Positions 26,489-40,500 of a stretch of 64,000 bases of DNA are shown here, piece after piece. The DNA comes from Strigops habroptila (Eukaryota; Chordata; Aves; Psittaciformes; Psittacidae), in assembly GCF_004027225.2 (NCBI RefSeq), contig NC_044279.2, forward strand, positions 51,236,744-51,300,743, given 5' to 3'. The notes under the pieces are model-generated. The model worked only from the letters and a program-made list of their open reading frames with translations, ran no database searches and had not been told where the DNA came from. Positions within the stretch are counted from its first letter, which is position 1, and each line of letters opens with the position of its first letter. Position numbers and translations under genes: made by a program.

Positions 26489-29400
26489 ATGGCGGCGGCG
26501 GCGGAGCGGACGGACGAGCTGGTGCGGGAGTATCTGCTGTTCCGCGGCTTCACTGCCGCCCTCAAGCAGCTGGATGCGGAGATCAAAGCGGACCGGGAGA
26601 AGGGCTTCCGGGTGAGCGGCGGCCGCGTCCCCCCCTGCCCGGCGCCGGCGCCCCCTTGGAGGACGCGGTCTCCGGCCAGGCCCCGGACGCCCCTCCGCGT
26701 ACCCGCTCCCGGGGCTGGGCGGGGGGAGCGGGTCGGGCGGCGGTGGGGAAGCTTCCGGAGCCCCCGCGCTCTCCTGCGGAAGCGGCTCGCTTCAGGGCGG
26801 CCGCCCGCGTCTGGGCTGGGCTGGGCGGCGGGGCCCGGCCGGCCGCGCAGGCGGGACCCTCCACATCCCGGCGGCGGGGGCCGCCGCTGGGCCTTGCCGC
26901 CCTTCGTTGTTGGCGCAGCCTCCCGGCGGCGCGGCTTTAGCCGGTGGAAGGCTCTCCTTCTGCGTGGCTCCGAAGCGGCGTTAGCGCAGCGGCGGTGGAC
27001 GGTGGGCTCCATCCCCCTCGCCTGCCTTCGCGGCTGAGAGCCGCGGTTCCCGGCCAGCTTCCCCCCGCGCCGGCCGCGTCTGCTCGGCCCGTCCAAAACC
27101 GCTGTCCACGGACTCTGTGTCCCACATGTGAACCACCAGAGGATTCTTAGCTTCTTGCCGAGGGGAAAGGAGGAGACGTGTGTACGAGAGGACAGTGGCA
27201 GGCGGACATCGCTGTGCCTGGATCTGTTCTCAGACACGAGGTTTTTTTTTATCCAGCGGCTTTACAGCTCCGGTCCCTAGTTCGGATGTCTGAAGCACCA
27301 GCTGTCTTGCTGGATGGGTGGAAATTGGCGCAGAATTTGCCACCCTCGAAAATACAGCTTCGGTCTGTTGTGTGAGCGTCATCTTCTGTAGCAGCAGTTC
27401 TGGGCACTGCGTGTAGTGTTTTGAATAGTCAGATTTGTCTTTTAACTAGTACTGCAACCGGTATACCTTATTATTCGTAAAATATGTTGGTTTTAGTTTT
27501 AAAGCACCAGCACTTTGCTAATGCTTAGAGGTCAGCAACAGTTGATTTAATTGGAATGATATCGAACAAGATAGGACCTCTGGGGTCAGACTGTTGTTTC
27601 ACTTATCTATAGGAAGCCATAGAGACAGAGGCTGGATGCTGTCCTAAGACATTAATTGAGAAGGGGGAATAAACCACATAGTACACAACTTTGGTAGTTG
27701 AATTTTGTATAGGGTGCAGATGTTTTGGGGTTTTTTTTCTGATGCCTGTCCTGGCCATCAGAAGATCACTGAACAAAAAAATCTGTTCCCTCACCACCGT
27801 TCTGCCTTACTCATATTGCAGAAATGATTTTCAAAGAAGTATGAGGACAAAATCTGTTGTGGATTTCTATGCCTGCCTTATTAGTAGATGATATTATTGA
27901 AGATTATGTTATTAAAGATAAAGGTACTTAAAAGATTGCAGTACAATGGATCTTCCTTCCTGTTTCTGTTGGCTAAATACAGCTTTTTCAGTCTAAAAAT
28001 AATAAAATTTTCCACATGTTGTACTTGAGTTTTCAACATTTAATCACATTATTCCTGTTTCTTCATTATCAACTGACTTCTTTTAAAAGAAGTGGAAAGT
28101 TTTGCTTACTTGCAAAAAACCCCATCAGCTGTGTCTAACAAAATGTGATCTGTCAAAAATCTGTTTGGCTGTCTTCTTTCACGTTTCTTTTTTAATTTTT
28201 ATTTTTTATTTGAAAGGTGCTGCAGAGTGGAAGAATGCTAATACCAATGGCAGAGTGTTTCAAGGGTTAGGGGAGTAGCTAATGCCTAAGTGCTGGACTG
28301 TGATGTTATTTGTGCGGTTAAAGTTTCTCAGCATTAAGTTACAGAAAGCCTCTTGTGCTGGAAGAGCCCTCATGTGACTGCAGTCTCCCCTGTTTTGCCC
28401 TCTTCAGGTGGATAAGATTGTGGACCAGCTGCAGCAGTTTGTTCAGAGCTATGATCTGGCAGCCTTGCGGGATTACTGGAGTTATCTGGACCGACGCCTT
28501 TTCAGCCGTTTGGAAGACGTGTACAGGCCAACAGTGAACAAGCTGAAAACCAGCTTATTCCGATACTACCTTGTCCATACCGTTCAGGTAGTTTGATTTT
28601 TAGGCTTCTGTTTTAAACAAAGATCCTCATGTCTGAAACCAGAGCAATAAAATACCCTTGTGAGCCTCTGACAGGCCTGGTGGGTAAGGGACAAGCAATT
28701 CAGATGTCATATATCAGGAGTATAGTAAGGAATTTGGTGCAGACTCACATGACAACCTTGTAAGCAGGATAGGGAAGCTCCGGTGAGACGGTTACACGCT
28801 TAGCTGTGAGCAAGATACACTTGGACATGAAGGCAGGTCCCCCTCAGACAGGTTGGCTGTACTGCTAGCTCAGTTCTGCTCAGTCTCTGTTAATAAATTG
28901 GATACCAGGAGATACCATAAGGTTTGTAAATGCCTCCCTGTGAGGCATTGCCATGAGAGCAGAGGACAGGAACAGTGCTCAACGCAATCTTCATAAGTTG
29001 AAGAAACAGACAGAAAAACAGTCCCAAGCACTTGTATGTGGGTAAGAGTAATCGATTGCTCTGATGCACAATGAGGAATGATTTAGCAGGCAGCAGTAGT
29101 GCAGGGGATCAACAGGCAGGATTGTCTATTCCTGCCACTCTACCCTGCTGGCAGGACTCAGCTGGTCCTTGCAGGCACCACAGTCCTTAAAGCACCAACA
29201 GGGTAGGAGGGCCCAGAAGAAAAAAAGATGACTTGAAGTTGGTGGAGTTGAGTTTTAGTTTATAAGAGAGGGGAGAAGTGGGCTTCAAACCTGTACAAGA
29301 CAATGTGGAATATAAAATGAATACTTTTTTGTTTGTTTGCTTGCTTTGAATCATACAGAAAATAATGAGCTTGAAAGGGAGCAGAGATTATCCTGTTGAA

Positions 29401-31585
29401 ACTCCAGGAAAGTGAATGGAGTATACTACACAGACTGGGCTTTGGCAAACAGAATAGAAGAATACCTGTCAGGAATTCATGTTTCGTTTCTTACCATTTA
29501 GAAGTGATGTTTCCTCCTTGATTCTGTTTTCTGACTGAAAATCTTTAATGATGGGTGTTGGTGGAGAAGTCAATGTAACGCACATTTCTGGAAGTGCACT
29601 TTTTCATGTTTTGTTTTGCCCTGTGTTTACCCTAAGGTGTGACTGTCTGAATAATGTATTAGGTAGAAACCTTTTCAAGCTACATCTGCTACTTTGGTCC
29701 TGTATGCAAATGCTCGCGTCTTATGTCAGTGCACGAACTGCATTGGTTTAGCTGGAAATCAGTATGATTAGTTTGATTTGCCCGTAAACAAGACTGTTGT
29801 GACTAGAAAAAAGGTTGGATTAAGTGCATTTGTGAGCTTCTCTTAGTGTATTTGAGATTCCTCTATTCCCTGATGAATCTGTTAACTCTAGCCACTTGCT
29901 TTGTTGGGTGGTGATAATATTTATTAGTATGTTTATAACATAGAGCAAGTATTTCTAGAACCCATTTGGTGGCGTTAATGGAAATGTGAGCCCTGTTCTT
30001 CTTGCTGTGTTTCAGACCGGCCGCAATGACAAGGCCCAGGAGTTTTTCCTCAAGCAGGCCTCCGAGCTCCAGAACCAGGCAGAGTGGAAGGATTGGTTTG
30101 TCCTGCCCTTCCTCCCTGCTCCAGACTCCAACCCCACCTTCGCCACCTATTTCTCCCGCCAGTGGGCAGATACGTTTATCGTTTCTCTGCACAACTTCCT
30201 GAGCGTCTTATTTCAGTGCATGCATATCCTTTTTTGCAACTAATAGTTAAATCTGCCTTGCCTTGGTGTTATGCTCGCTATTAACAGTGGTGCCAAGAAT
30301 ATGATATTACAGAACTCACTGCTTTCAGGTGATTGTTCAGAGCCAAGACTTAATAGGAAGCTGGTGTTTACCAGAGGATGTTGGAATATTTGTTGTTCAA
30401 TTATCTGATGATATGTTATATTCCCTGGGCACAAATGTTGTTGCTAATGCTGAACTCATGTTAGTGACTAGAAATCTTGTGCACATCTTGTTCTGAAACA
30501 CTTTTTCCTCTTTGCTTGGCATAGTACAAACCAGGCATGCAACCTCAGGTCATAGTCCACAACTGAGCTAGTAGCTCCTCTTAGACACTTTTCTGGGTTC
30601 GTATGTTCACAACATTGTCTAGCGACAGCTTGCTATAATAGGGCAGTTCAATGTTGGCAGAAATAACAGACCTACAGAGGTAAGAACTACAGAGTTCTGA
30701 CCTTGTTTCTTTGCTGATGGGCAGGTTTGCACGGCAGCTCGAGTACAGCTCATCTTGAATGGTTTCTTCAGTGTGTACTAATGTAGTAACATAACCTGTC
30801 TTGTCCTCCGCTTCTGATACGTAAAAAGGAAGAATCTAAATATCCTTGCAAAGCCTATGTGAAATAGTGTTCTGGTTTTGGCTGGGATAGAGTTAATTTT
30901 CTTCCCAGCAGCTGGTGCAGTGCTGTGTTTTGGCTTTAGTCTGAGAACGATGCTGATAGCACACTGATGTTTTAGTTGTTGCTAAGTAGCCTTACCCTGA
31001 TCAAGGACTTTTCAGAAGTCTGTCATGCCTTGCCAGTGAGGAGGGGCATGAGAAGCTGTTGAGGGAGCAGAGACAGGACACCTGACCCGAACTAGCCAAA
31101 GGGGTATTCCATACCACAGCACGTCATGCCCAGTATATAAACTGCGGGGGATTAGCGGGAAGGGGCTGATCGCTGCTTGGGGCATTATAATATTTTACTT
31201 TATTTCAATTATTAAACTGCTCTTAACCCACAGGTTTACCTTTTTCTGATTCTCCTCCCCATCCTACTGCAAGGTGGGTGGGGGAGTGAGCAAGCAGCTG
31301 GCTGGAGTTAAACCATGACAAGTGGTTAGGCTTAGGTAACTGCACTGTTACTAGTCTAATGGCCTTTCACATACTTCTTGCTAGTAGTATGGACTGGGCA
31401 GCTTTGCCGTTTTACAGGCAAATGGCAGTATGGAGTGCTGGCTTGTAGAATTAAGCCAGGTGCACACAAGTTCTTGCCTTGATTTTCTTTAACATTCCTC
31501 ACCAGTTCCAGTCATTTTGAACTTTGAAGCTGAATGTCTTAGGAGCAGTCTTGTACAAGAAGAAAATGAATCCTTGCGGCATAAG
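26489..31585 (+). CDS. WDR91: WDR91 exons 1-4: N-terminal helical/LisH-like region and start of coiled coil
   Basis: Residues 1-198. Exon 1 encodes 41 residues. Exon 2 (60 residues) holds [20 protein letters not shown]. Exon 3 (residues 102-171) holds [16 protein letters not shown] and [13 protein letters not shown]. Exon 4 carries [10 protein letters not shown] and a Glu-rich helix start. These segments are nearly identical to mammalian WDR91. In the family this half mediates association with WDR81 and the PI3-kinase complex. Confidence 0.92.
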
Positions 31586-34500
31586 GTCAGAACTGAAGTC
31601 ACTCTTTTAGTTGCTGACTGCATGAGGTTGTGAGTTTTGTAAAATTGGTTCCATCCATTCAAGACAGTTGTAATTGTTAAGTGCACTTATTCCAGGCAGA
31701 TTCTTCTAGAAAGCCTTTGTTATTTTGGCTTATCTTTCAGCTGTCTCCAGTAAACTTAGGGTTGCCATCACGTTGTTGAAATGCCTGTTTAGGGTATTCC
31801 TGTCTGTCCACTGGAGGTGACTCTGTCTCTCCCTGTACTGATAGGTGACGAGATACTGTGCACGCTCCTTTCCTGCTACACTACAAAGACAAAACAAGGT
31901 GAAACTAGTAGCAGGCTAGGAGCATATATGGCTGATTTTGCATGGAAACTTGTGAATAGTATTCCGTCACTTTCAGATTTTAGCTGATGGAGCAATAGAA
32001 ACTGGCAATAACTTCTGGCAATAACTTCTGGCAAAGAGGCAGAACTGTTTCTTCTGAACAGCCACTTCACTGTGGTTGACATTCAGTTTAGATCAACTAA
32101 TGATAATGTTGAGAATGTCTGTTTCCCAACTCAAGACCTTGCAGTAAATCATAAGAAGGGCTGACCAGTTCAGATAAAATGTTGTGCAGCTCCATGTCTT
32201 TTGACAGTAGCATCAGTAGATGCTGAAAGAGACTGTATGAATATATAACATGGGTTGTTCCTTTCCCAGTATAATTTCCTGTTAGAGATTTGTGAAATCT
32301 ACAGTTTAAGAGCTTTATAAACTACAGATCACGTGTGGATGACAACGTATAAGTGGGAAGCCTTATTCATGTAAGGAGGACTTTAGTTCCACTTCCTCAA
32401 ACACACCAACCAAAAGCTTGCTCTGTATGAATGCTTCAGTAAGTTTTGTGCTTTACCTCCTGTGTTATAAAACGTTATATGTTGTGCTTCCTGTTTCAGC
32501 TGTTTTGGTAGTTGATCAGGACTGCTCATTTGTCTTAAAAGTGTTGAAGTAAAATAGAATAATTGATTTCTAAATGGAGGCACTTTTTGTGAAAGGCGAG
32601 GTTTGTCGCTACATATTGTATGGAGTCAGTGGTTCAGGCAAACTTTGACAGGAGAGTTCTGCAAAGGTGGTCAGTGAACAGGGACAGCAGGATAAGGTAT
32701 GTTTTGAAATTGAGCTCTTTTATTTCCTCCATTTTGTATTCTGTACTTTTAGTCAAATTAAAGCTGAGTTGGTTTTTTTTTTGTTGTTGTTTGGTATGTT
32801 GATTGGTATAATTTACAGACTGGGTTAAGTGTTCTCTGGCAAATAGTAGAGGTAAAACTAGACTTCTTTTTGGAGAACTGATGAGGTCAGAAAAGGAAAA
32901 GGCTACCTATGGAATCATAGATTGTTTAGAGTTCGAAAGGGCCCTTCAGATACTGGAAGGCTGCTATGAGGTCTCCATGCAGCTTCTCTTGTCCAGGCTG
33001 AACAGCCTCAACTTTCTCAGCCCGTCTTCATACGGGAGATGCTCCAGCCCCCCTCGTGGCCCTCCTCTGGACTCGCTCCAACAGCTCCATGTCCTTTTTA
33101 TGTTGAGGACACCAGAACTGCACACAGTGCTCCAAGTGGGGGTTTAACTAAAAACTGGTGTGAATAAATACTGAATTTGGTGCTAGTTGAGATTGAGTAG
33201 TGATTCTGATTTCACTTTTGAAACAACAGAAATACAGGAATAACAAGCTGAATTTCTGAAGCTCCTTTTCCTTGTAAATTTCTTTCCTTAAATACTGTGA
33301 TGAAAGGAAATGAAGAATTGCATCCGAAAAACAAATTTGCGGAAACATAAATGCCTGAGGAACTCTTCAGGTGAACAAGAGTCACAGGCATAAAATGCTC
33401 AGTCCTGAGGTTCCTTTCTGCTAAGGGGGGAAAAGAAAAAAAGCTCTTTCCCCTTAATCTGGAGATAAATCTCACTGGCAAGCTTGGGAGGGAGCTGGGC
33501 AGGGTGTGGAGCTGGATTTCAGGGTGACTTGATGGCATTGGCTTCAGTGCACCCTGCCAGCTCACCAAACCCTTGGCTGTGGGAAGAAGATTACCTTCTA
33601 GGCTCAGTGCCCACACATCACTACTGCCAGCCACATGCATTGCCCTGGCCTTGAAATGCCTGCGTGGAGTGGCTGATCAGCTTTGCTGTAGCTGGCTCTT
33701 ATTTCCCAGCTCCATTAATGTCCCTACAGCAGCAGTTCAAGGAGAAGAGTGAAGGGTTTTAAGTAGGCTCCAGTTTTGTGTGTGTAAAGTACTAACTGTT
33801 TTGACTACTTGGACTGATGTGGTGCTCAGCTAGTCAGAACAACTTTCTTCCCTCCACACCCTCCTAGGGTTGTTGAAATAAAAGCAGTAAACAACCTTGG
33901 CAAGTGGGAAGGAGGTGAATCGGTGACCCTCTGTTTACTTGGCTCTCTTCTCCTGTTGTAGCTGTTTGCTTTGCAGGCTGAATCCTCCCGCATGAAGAAA
34001 GAAGAAGTGGAGGTGGAACAAGCAGTCATGCATCACAAGTTGCCTGCATATGTGGCCAACATGGATCGACTAGGGGACTCTGAGCTGTGAGTGCCTGCAA
34101 GGGAGGAGCTGGGGGCAGGCTCTGCTGCTGTTACTGGGTTAGGGAGGATCCTAAAGGGTTATTTCCTTGATTCCTGCCCTGCAAATCAATGCAGAAAGAC
34201 ATCCAACTGGAAATTCTGGTGACCTGAGTGGTTTAATGGGAGAATTCATGATGGGCATCTCTCTCACCATTTGGGAGAGAGATTCTTTCCAATCAGTAAG
34301 AGCCCAAGCACACATGGAAGTGATTCTGCTCTGCTCTCAGCAGCAAAGTGGTCTGGGCAGCCAGGGCACTGGTAGCAGTGCAATACCCAGCTGTATTGCT
34401 CAAATGAAGTGGATTGTCTCTTGACTCCTATTTATGTTAGTGCCTGCAGAGCAGTAGGTGAGTGTCCTGTGTTGTTCTGTAGCCACTGTTACTGTATAAC

Positions 34501-37500
34501 CCAGAGGGGTCATTGTTATAGAGAGATGCTTTCTTGCTTTTGCAAAGTCAAGGAAAAAGGAGCTTCTCTTCTGTGAAGCTCAGAATTCCTTATAAACTTG
34601 CTGCAGTTAAAGTGTGTTCTATGGCTGCATTTTCTGTATTCCTATCTGTGCAAATTAGGTAACATACACAGTGATACAGCTTGTTTAATTGGTTTTTTTT
34701 GCCCCATTCCGCATCATACAAAGCCAGTCTGTTTGAATTCATTGTGTTAGAGATTTATTTTTTTCTTGCTTTAAAAGGATCTGAAAGCAAATGTAGCTTA
34801 GCACAAGGTATTAATAACTGTCGGGGCTTTGACTTTCTCATGTGCTTCTTTCACTTCTATTCAGATGGGAGGGGGATTGATCAAATTAATCTGCTGAGAA
34901 GGACAAATAGAAGTTTTAGCAGAGACCACACACAAAGTTTTCATTCTATTGTAAAAATTGTCTGATTAAGTAGACCTAAGTGTCTGGTGAACTAGTTAGA
35001 TAACTGCTCTGCACTTTCTGCATGGGACAGGCTACAGAGTTTAATTTGAGATTTTTCTTGTTTGTTTTGTGTAACCTCTGTGTGGAAAGCCTTGATGCTC
35101 ATCTGCACACGTGGGGGAGAATGACATGGGGGATGGGATAACTTATTCCCATACTCATTTTTTCCCATTTGTATTAGAAAAACTTTGTCTAAGAAGTGGC
35201 AATTTTTTTGTGTGCAACTTGTCTGTTAGTCTGGGGCCTATTCTGGTTGCTTTTTCCATGTCTCTGCTCAACCCAAAACCCAGCTTTGGTAGAAGAGTTC
35301 TTTCCTAGAAGAGAGAACAGATACAGTGAAGATGATGGTATTCCACTTCCCTTGGGTGCTGCTCTGCTCTGAGGAAGCTGTAGCAGAGTGAGGTCAGACA
35401 ATTATGTTCTGGGAAACAGCTGCTGCTCTCAGTGTTGTGGGCTGAGCAGGGAGGTGTGTGTAATCACAGAAACGGACCTAAACTTGTTGTCTTTGGGTCC
35501 AGTGCTTGAGATATTGAGGGTCTGTGCTTTAGAGTTGCTGAACGTGACTTGCTGAATATCTGGGGGTATTCAGTGAAACAATGAATACTGAATGCCGCTC
35601 AAAGTAGGGCTGTGTTACACTTTGAATTGGGAATCCCAGCTGAAGAGGTTCTTTGGAAATCTGAATTCCCCTGCCTTTCCTTTGAGATCTTTCTAAACTA
35701 ACCAGATGGAGTGGAAGGAGTTTGAGGTGCCCCTTTGAGCCTGCTATCTCAGTGGCATCTCTGAGAAGTGAGCTTTGGTTACAGTAATTATAATGTTCTG
35801 CTCCAGGCACCAACAGGGTGTTTTAAAACAGTTTTTTAATGCATAATGATCCATCAGCTTGGAAAGGAACATCTCTCCTCCAGTGGGTCAAACAGCTGGC
35901 ACTTGTTAGGTGGTCTTTGATCAGGTTGTCTGGCTACACTTTCATATTCTGTTTGGTGTTTTTGTTTGGCTTGTGTTTTATTTATTTTTTTATTTATTTC
36001 TTTATTAGCGATATGACCTGCAGTCAGAGGAGTACTGCGCATTCTCTCCAGTCCCGGGGAGGCTTTCTGTCCTCTTTTCTTTCCCAAAGTAAAAAGAGCC
36101 CTTCCAGACCAGCACATCCAAGTGGGGCTTCTCCAACACAGACTGGCAGTATGCTGCTAGGAAAGAAAGAATCAACAAATCATCAGGTAATTCTCAGCTG
36201 GGTTTGTTGAAAGGTGCTCAGTATCCAAGGAGGTAACTTGCAGCACAGCACTGTTCCAAGCTTTTGTGTCCACCTGGAAAAAAAAAAAATATCCTTTCCT
36301 TCCTTGCAAGTGTATTGTGGGTTTGAATGCAGCACAGACCCAGCTGCTGTTGTCTGGGAAGCTTCTGGAGCCCTTGCAGGTGCTTGGTTTCTTTGCCTCC
36401 CCTTTTGCTCTTTGCGTTGCAACCTAGCACATGTGTAACTTGGCCAAATTGTTCCTCTGCCTTCCAGAGTGCCAAAGGAAAAGAAGGAACAGTGAGCTCT
36501 AAGGACGGGAAGAGCCATTTCAGTGGCTTAGTAGCAGGTGAGTCAAGTTCCCTGCAGCAGCGGCAGAAGCGCTTGCAAGAGCATGGGAAGGAAAGGAAGG
36601 AACTTCTGTCAAAAGGAACCTTCCAGGTACTGGGCAACACTGTAAGGCTGGGAGGCAGAGGGCTGGTGTTTCTGTAATTTGTTGTGCTAAGTGGTAAAAC
36701 TAGTGCAAGTGTTCCTGTTTAGCTTCTGAATTGCTACTCAGATCTAACTGTACCAAAGGTTATTCTGTAGTTATTCAGTTCCTTCCACATTGGGTTTACT
36801 TCTGTGTCCCTGGAAGGGAATCAGTATTGACATTTCAAATGGAAGAAGAGTTGTCTTTTCTCATGATCTTTTCAACAGCCTGGTCCTGGGGAGGGTATGT
36901 TTCATCCACCTGAATGGTTATGTTCAAATACCTTATTATAATCCCCATTCCATTACCCAAGCAATGGACTTGGCTCACCCATCCTGCCCAAGTGAGTTCT
37001 CTAATGGTTTGTGCAGGCTCTATGTAGGACAGATAAAAACTGATAGAAAGTTTTCCTGAGTGGGACTGAAAATACCCTCAGCAGCAGAGTTGCTTTTTGG
37101 AGTTTTTTGCACTGTATGTTGCAGTTTTGCCTGGGGGTGTGCCCTGCTTTCTAATCAAATGAAATAATAAAACTGTGTCTTGGAATTTAATCATGAAATA
37201 CTAAAACTGTGGCTTGGATTTTAACCATTGAAGGTCAACAGACTGCAACTGTTTACCGGTGTATTTTCTGGCTTTCAGAAGCCATGTGGTCAAAGGATAC
37301 AGAGCACAGGAGGAATGACGGCAGCATCTTAGTCATGTTTACTTTGGCTGTATGAGACATGGTGCCTTGGGGGAGAGCCAGTGGTGAGGGACCGTTGCCT
37401 ATTGGCCATAGGTGTGGCTGTTCTGTGGGGTGGAGCACTGCTTTAGAGAGGAGATGTTACTTCACCACTAAGCATTCAAAATTATAAGAGAACCTTTCTA

Positions 37501-40500
37501 TTAATGGCTCATCTAAAACGTTTTAATTAAACACTGGTTGGAAAATTGCAAGGCCCGGTTTCCCAAAAAGTATTTGTTGACTTTCCTTTTTCTGTGATGA
37601 TCCAGGTTAAGAGTGTTTTCCTGGCTTTGTAAAAGCTGCTTCTGGTGCTCTTGGGGAAGCTGATCCTGTTCAGCTTTCTGTTGTTCTCAACAAATGTGAG
37701 CAGAAAGGAAACTGAAAGGCAGCACTGTTTCTTTCACATGAGTGTCATTCATTGTTTATCTGCTCATACTAACTAACACAGAGAGGGGTGTTCTTGCATT
37801 TATTTCCCAATCTTTTCCAGCTTCATGACTTTGCATGATTTGATTATTCAGTGTGTGACCCTGAATCACATTGTTCAAGATGTGAAGCTACTATAAATAA
37901 GGCAAGGATGTATTAGGGAACAGGGATTCAAAACCATCAATACTAATACCATTTTGGGGCATTTCATCTTCAGAGGATGGTTTAGCAGAGGAATGCTTAG
38001 AGATGTTTTACTGGCTTATGTGCTGTATCTGCTTCTTGTTCTTCTAGCAGTATGGGAAGATTAAGCTGCTTTCGAACACTTCTGTGTACTGCAGTACAGA
38101 TCTTGTCTCATTCATATACCTTCACTTTCCAAAACTCCTTTCGTCCTGCCTGCCCTGTCAAATTGGAGTTTAACCTTTTAGTCTCGTGTCGAGTCTACTG
38201 TTGTCATCAGTCAGTTGGCTGCAGGCGTTGCCTCAGTGTGCACAAACTCAGTCTCTGGCAGATGAGGATAATCCATCCACTGGGGTTTACCATCCGTCAA
38301 GAGTTCTTGTGCAGGTTTACTGAACGGCATATTATACAGACCTAACTTGTACTGCTGAATGCAAGAATTCCTTGAAATATGTTGATTTCCTTGTACATCC
38401 GTCCCCTGATGGCATCAAAATGGGCCTCTGATACTAGCTGATGTATACCAAAGAGATGTTGTGGTTCATTTTAAAGTGTATGGCTGGGAACATGGAGGGG
38501 AATATAAGGGACTCTACAACCAAGGAAGCCATGTTAAATGGTGCAATTGTGCAACACACCATCGTTGTGCTCAGAAAGGTCCCTGGCAGAAGGTGTGTTG
38601 AGCTGACAGTGCTTCTTTTCCAGCGTAGCTTTTGGGGTTTGGTGGTGGTTTTTTTTTTTTCCCCAGCAGGCTGGGGTGGCTGAAGAGCTCGATGTGGAGC
38701 TGCTGCTTCCTTGTATTTCACACAGGATTTCTTCCTTCAGGGCCAAAGTGCTGAGAAGAAAACAGATATTAGCACAGCTGAGACAGAGCCGTGCTCAGAG
38801 CTGCATGCAGAGCAAACAGAGACTTCAGCCAAAATGCCTGCCAGCAATGCAGAGGCTGTGGGTGTCCGGCAGGAGCAGCCTTTCATCGTTCTGAGCCAGG
38901 AGGAGTATGGGGAGCACCATTCATCCATCATGTACTGCAGGTAATGGAGTGGCAGAAGAAGGCTCTCGTAGAAGGCTCTGTAGTGGCTGTCTGGCCTCTT
39001 TTTTTTTTTTTTTTTTTTCCCCAGCCTCTGTTCTATCCAGCACATTGTGCATGTACTCTTGGTTGTAGGGCAGTCAAGTTGGCAGGAATGATAATAGCCT
39101 GTAGCTTGTGCAGTGAGAATGGACAGAGATTTTTGTGACTGGGAGATGCCAGCCAGGAAGAAACTCCCTGGGAAAGCAAGATGATACTGCTTAAAGGCAT
39201 TATACTTTACACGTGGAGTGTGGCGCGCTTCGCTGTGGAATGGACAGGAAGTGGTGCAAGGAAGTTCTGATTCCTGCAGAAGGAATTCGTGTGTGGCCAG
39301 GAGAGGAAAGATTACTGGGGCATATACTCAAATGTAAGAATTTCAGGGAGAAAAAAATCCAATCAGTTTCCTTCTGCACATAGGGTTGATTGTTCTGGAC
39401 GGAGGGTGGCCAGCTTGGATGTGGATGGGGTCATCAAAGTGTGGTCTTTTAACCCCATAATGCAAACTAAAGCTTCATCCATTTCCAAATCTCCATTGCT
39501 GTCTCTGGAATGGGCAACCAAGCGTGATCGTCTGGTGAGTAGTTTGTGTGTAGAGGCTTGAGAAACATGGCAGATGATTTGGGGCTGTGTTGCTGTATGT
39601 TGCTGCCCACTAACTTCTAGATAGCTGCATTGTGGATAAGCTCAGGGCAACAGTTAGCTTCCACTTAGTGGGACATGGGGAACTGAAGTCTGTAGGGTCT
39701 AAGAAAAATTGGAGTGAGGAGTGTACTCTCTGCATTGAGCAAGGAATTCACTACTGGTTGCCCCTGAGACACAAGTTCTGAAGATGCAGTGTGGGTACAG
39801 TGGTAGAATAGAAGCAGCTCCTTTAAGAGAAGTGCCTCTCTTCAGGCAGAGGAGGCAGTCACTTGTAAAGGCAGGCAGAGACAGCCTGCTACAACAGCCC
39901 ATAGGAGCCCTGCAGCAGGGGTCTGTGGGGCGTTACTCACACTCTGGACCCAAAGCAGAGTAGGGGGAGCAGGGATGTGGTGTTGTCATTCTACTTGTGC
40001 AGGTGTGAAAAGGGCTTCGTGGCCAGTTTTATGCTGGTGCCTTATGAGTTGGGGGCTGCTGTGTGCATAAGGAGCTCAGGGCTTGTTTAAATATCATGAC
40101 ATTTTAAATGCTTCCTATAGCACATTTTTTTTCTAGTTCTCTTAGTAGAGAGGAGCCTTAAATTATATGCATTCTTCTGAGTCCTGGAACTGTTGCTAGT
40201 GTTTCATGAGCTCCCTTGGTGAGGAGACAGGGGTGTGTGTGAAGGCAGGCCTGCAACCAAAGGAGTATTTTACACATTCTGGCACTGACAGTGTGTTGCT
40301 ACTAAACCCCATAATGCCACCTGTGAAGAGTTGGTGCTATAGCTTGTCTCTGTCTTTTCATTTGCTCTTAGAGAGGGAGTTGTCCAGGCAGTTGTTTTGA
40401 TGTTTCTTCTGCTTTGTGCAGTTTATTTCCTGCTTGCTGATAAATTTCAGAAAAAAGAATCTATGGGGATTTAGCAGCAAATCAGGCTCTGAAGTGAGAA

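Larger units (their letters stand above)
25880..27130. promoter_or_regulatory. CpG-island bidirectional promoter between STRA8 and WDR91
   Basis: A marked rise in G+C and CpG density starts near 25880 and extends through WDR91 exon 1 into intron 1. STRA8 starts leftward and WDR91 rightward, with about 1.07 kb between the first recognised coding bases. Plus-strand elements seen: E-box CACGTG at 26202-26207, CCAAT at 26216-26220 and 26248-26252, paired ZNF143-like sites, and a GATC hairpin. No TATA box was noticed in a plausible place. Long open frames on both strands here reflect GC richness rather than genes. Confidence 0.75.

Noticed and set aside
25701-27237. Long open frames on both strands (up to 304 codons) in the CpG island
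   Set aside because: GC-rich DNA has few stops. Compositions are Arg/Pro/Gly/Ala-rich without motifs, and only the WDR91 exon 1 frame is conserved.
30224-30226. Reading WDR91 exon 3 to a GT donor at 30217 or through to the stop at 30243
   Set aside because: GT at 30217 would remove the conserved Gln-Cys-Met and break phase with exon 4; read-through truncates the protein. The AT-AC border solves both.
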